Shown: one piece after another, positions 63,163 through 64,000 of the stretch | How positions within the stretch are numbered: the first letter of the stretch is position 1 | Layout: every line of letters starts with the position of its first letter | DNA from: Paenibacillus albidus | GTDB taxonomy: Bacteria > Bacillota > Bacilli > Paenibacillales > Paenibacillaceae | Direction: 5' to 3' | Length of the DNA: 64,000 bases | Assembly: GCF_014644435.1 (NCBI RefSeq) | Contig: NZ_BMKR01000002.1 | Location: forward strand, 124,001-188,000 | The notes under the pieces: model-generated | What the model saw: the letters and a program-made list of their open reading frames with translations, nothing else | Databases searched by the model: none | Told to the model about the DNA's origin: nothing | Made by a program: the position numbers and the translations under genes

Positions 63163-63360
63163 TTATTTTATGTATGCTCTAAATTCAAATCGTTCACGCA
63201 TAAACCAACTGCCGTCAATTTTGATTGTCTCTGGTGAATACCCCTTCACCAGCCCGCCATAATCCATCAGGTGTCCGATTGGGTCTGGTTCCTCTCGGTA
63301 GCATACCGATACTTCAGACTGTGTAAGAGCGGCCACCAGGAAATACGCATCACTGTTCAA
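63163..63360 (-). CDS. Possible small conserved protein or gene remnant
   Basis: A 65-codon frame (DAYFLVAALTQSEVSVCYRE ... KIDGSWFMRERFEFRAYIK) has natural-looking composition. But it has only a TTG start with AAGG too close, and a stop just upstream. It may be a C-terminal remnant. Confidence 0.35.
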   Translation of the reverse strand: MNSDAYFLVAALTQSEVSVCYREEPDPIGHLMDYGGLVKGYSPETIKIDGSWFMRERFEFRAYIK

Positions 63361-63446
63361 ACCTTATATGTAGAGTTCACAATATCTCTCTTATTAAGCA
63401 AGTTATTATTGAGGATATCACGGCTGGAATAACCTGCAAATGACAA

Positions 63447-63474
63447 AAGCCCACTAGCCGGAGCCAGTGGGCTT
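63447..63474 (-). terminator. Terminator after the last gene
   Basis: AAGCCCACT / AGTGGGCTT with a ten-base loop and CTTTTG on the minus strand. Confidence 0.85.
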
Positions 63475-63495
63475 ACTCCCAAACGCACAGAATTT

Positions 63496-63918
63496 TTAAT
63501 CAGAAACCAGGATAGCGTCGAAGCTCTCAGGACCGACACGAATTGTTCCAAGCAAGTTAGAAGAAACAAATGCTGTGTAAGTCAATTGCGGGGTGATCGG
63601 CGGCACAAAGTCATCAGCAGAGAAAGTAATTACCTGCGGAGCCAGAACACTGAGACTGAAGGTCGACGTAGCCGAGTAAACCAGTGGATCAGTAGGCAGC
63701 GTTCCTCTGACAATCGTAATCGTAATTCCTACCAATGCTAACGGAAGCGACACGGATATCGTTCCTTTAAGCAGAACACGCGGATTGGTTGTTACTCCTT
63801 GAGTGATTAGTCCGACTTGGCCAAAAACCTGTGGTGTGTTAATCGCCAGAATTGGGATTGAAATGGAGTTAGCATAACTCGCATTCTGCGATGTTCTTGC
63901 ATCGAGATAAGTCCCCAT
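63496..63918 (-). CDS. Hypothetical strand-rich protein, possibly spore-surface
   Basis: A 140-residue protein rich in V, T, S and P with alternating strand pattern, no signal peptide and no charge clusters. Its composition recalls exosporium or BclA-C-like jelly-roll proteins, but no motif confirms this. The ATG at 63918 has AAGGAGG eight bases upstream; 63999 is an unlikely start. Confidence 0.7.
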   Translation of the reverse strand: MGTYLDARTSQNASYANSISIPILAINTPQVFGQVGLITQGVTTNPRVLLKGTISVSLPLALVGITITIVRGTLPTDPLVYSATSTFSLSVLAPQVITFSADDFVPPITPQLTYTAFVSSNLLGTIRVGPESFDAILVSD

Positions 63919-64000
63919 ATTAAGCACCTCCTTTTTTCTTAACATACAATATAGTATGATTGGACTTGCTACAGTGCTTGTACATTTTTCCAACAACAAA

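Noticed and set aside
63357-63569. Minus-strand frame of 70 codons
   Set aside because: It runs through the terminator and the end of the gene at 63496; no ribosome binding site.

Overview
The window looks like chromosomal DNA of a Paenibacillus-type endospore-forming Firmicute. This is inferred from mixed GC content, strong AGGAGG ribosome binding sites, frequent TTG/GTG starts, Gram-positive regulators (T-box, preQ1-I and ydaO-type riboswitches, a YtrA-type GntR regulator, Fur boxes) and Bacillus-like gene neighbourhoods (ykoGHI, queFCDE, bdbDC, pstSCAB). No rRNA, tRNA, CRISPR array or intact prophage was seen. Most genes lie on the minus strand.

Layout. 1-3333: a two-component system followed by a LanFEG/BcrAB-type ABC exporter, with four 11-bp direct repeats at the exporter promoter. 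3364-5340: a short methionyl-tRNA synthetase under a T-box. 5523-8089: a Nudix hydrolase with two small DUF606 membrane proteins, a membrane-tethered L7/L12-C-like protein and a secreted PepSY protein. 8213-10910: a YkoGH-like two-component system coupled to a PepSY membrane protein. 11261-13173: a GntR-ATPase-permease operon with an operator over its promoter. 13372-18121: alpha-galactosidase, a divergent AraC regulator, GrpB-like, GNAT and DUF4190 genes, then a repeat-bearing gap.

18122-23309 is the most unusual locus: a tightly coupled three-gene operon encoding a TerB_N/TerB_C-like protein, a BrxD-like (DUF2791) ATPase and an Lhr/BrxHI-like helicase. It resembles a stripped-down BREX/Ter-type module and is the best candidate for an under-described nucleic-acid-directed or defence system. 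A possible promoter and attenuator-like hairpin precede it.

23503-36013: NiaP-like niacin transporter, DUF1836 protein, CNNM/CorC transporter, GNAT/VOC genes, KtrB-type potassium channel subunit, two tandem M29 aminopeptidases, a 58-residue membrane protein behind six 11-bp-spaced repeats, an MBL-TetR-AlkZ-like operon with twin operators, and a Fur-box nitroreductase. 36193-39862: pstSCAB phosphate uptake, divergent from a LysR gene. 41076-45020: methyltransferase, EamA, alcohol dehydrogenase, VanW. 45140-47760: queF-C-D-E queuosine operon under a preQ1-I riboswitch. 48301-48645: a dispersed Paenibacillus-like repeat and an IS1182-type transposase remnant next to murB. 49799-54884: Fur-controlled siderophore uptake with a FhuF-like reductase. 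54981-57124: KimA potassium importer under a c-di-AMP riboswitch. 57313-61919: BdbCD thiol oxidation pair, MHYT sensor kinase, second CNNM transporter. 62000-64000: decayed DNA with a frameshifted glycosyltransferase and a small possible spore-surface protein.

Themes are envelope and cation homeostasis (two CNNM proteins, KtrB, KimA), nutrient scavenging (Pst, siderophore, niacin, galactosides) and several separately regulated stress modules.
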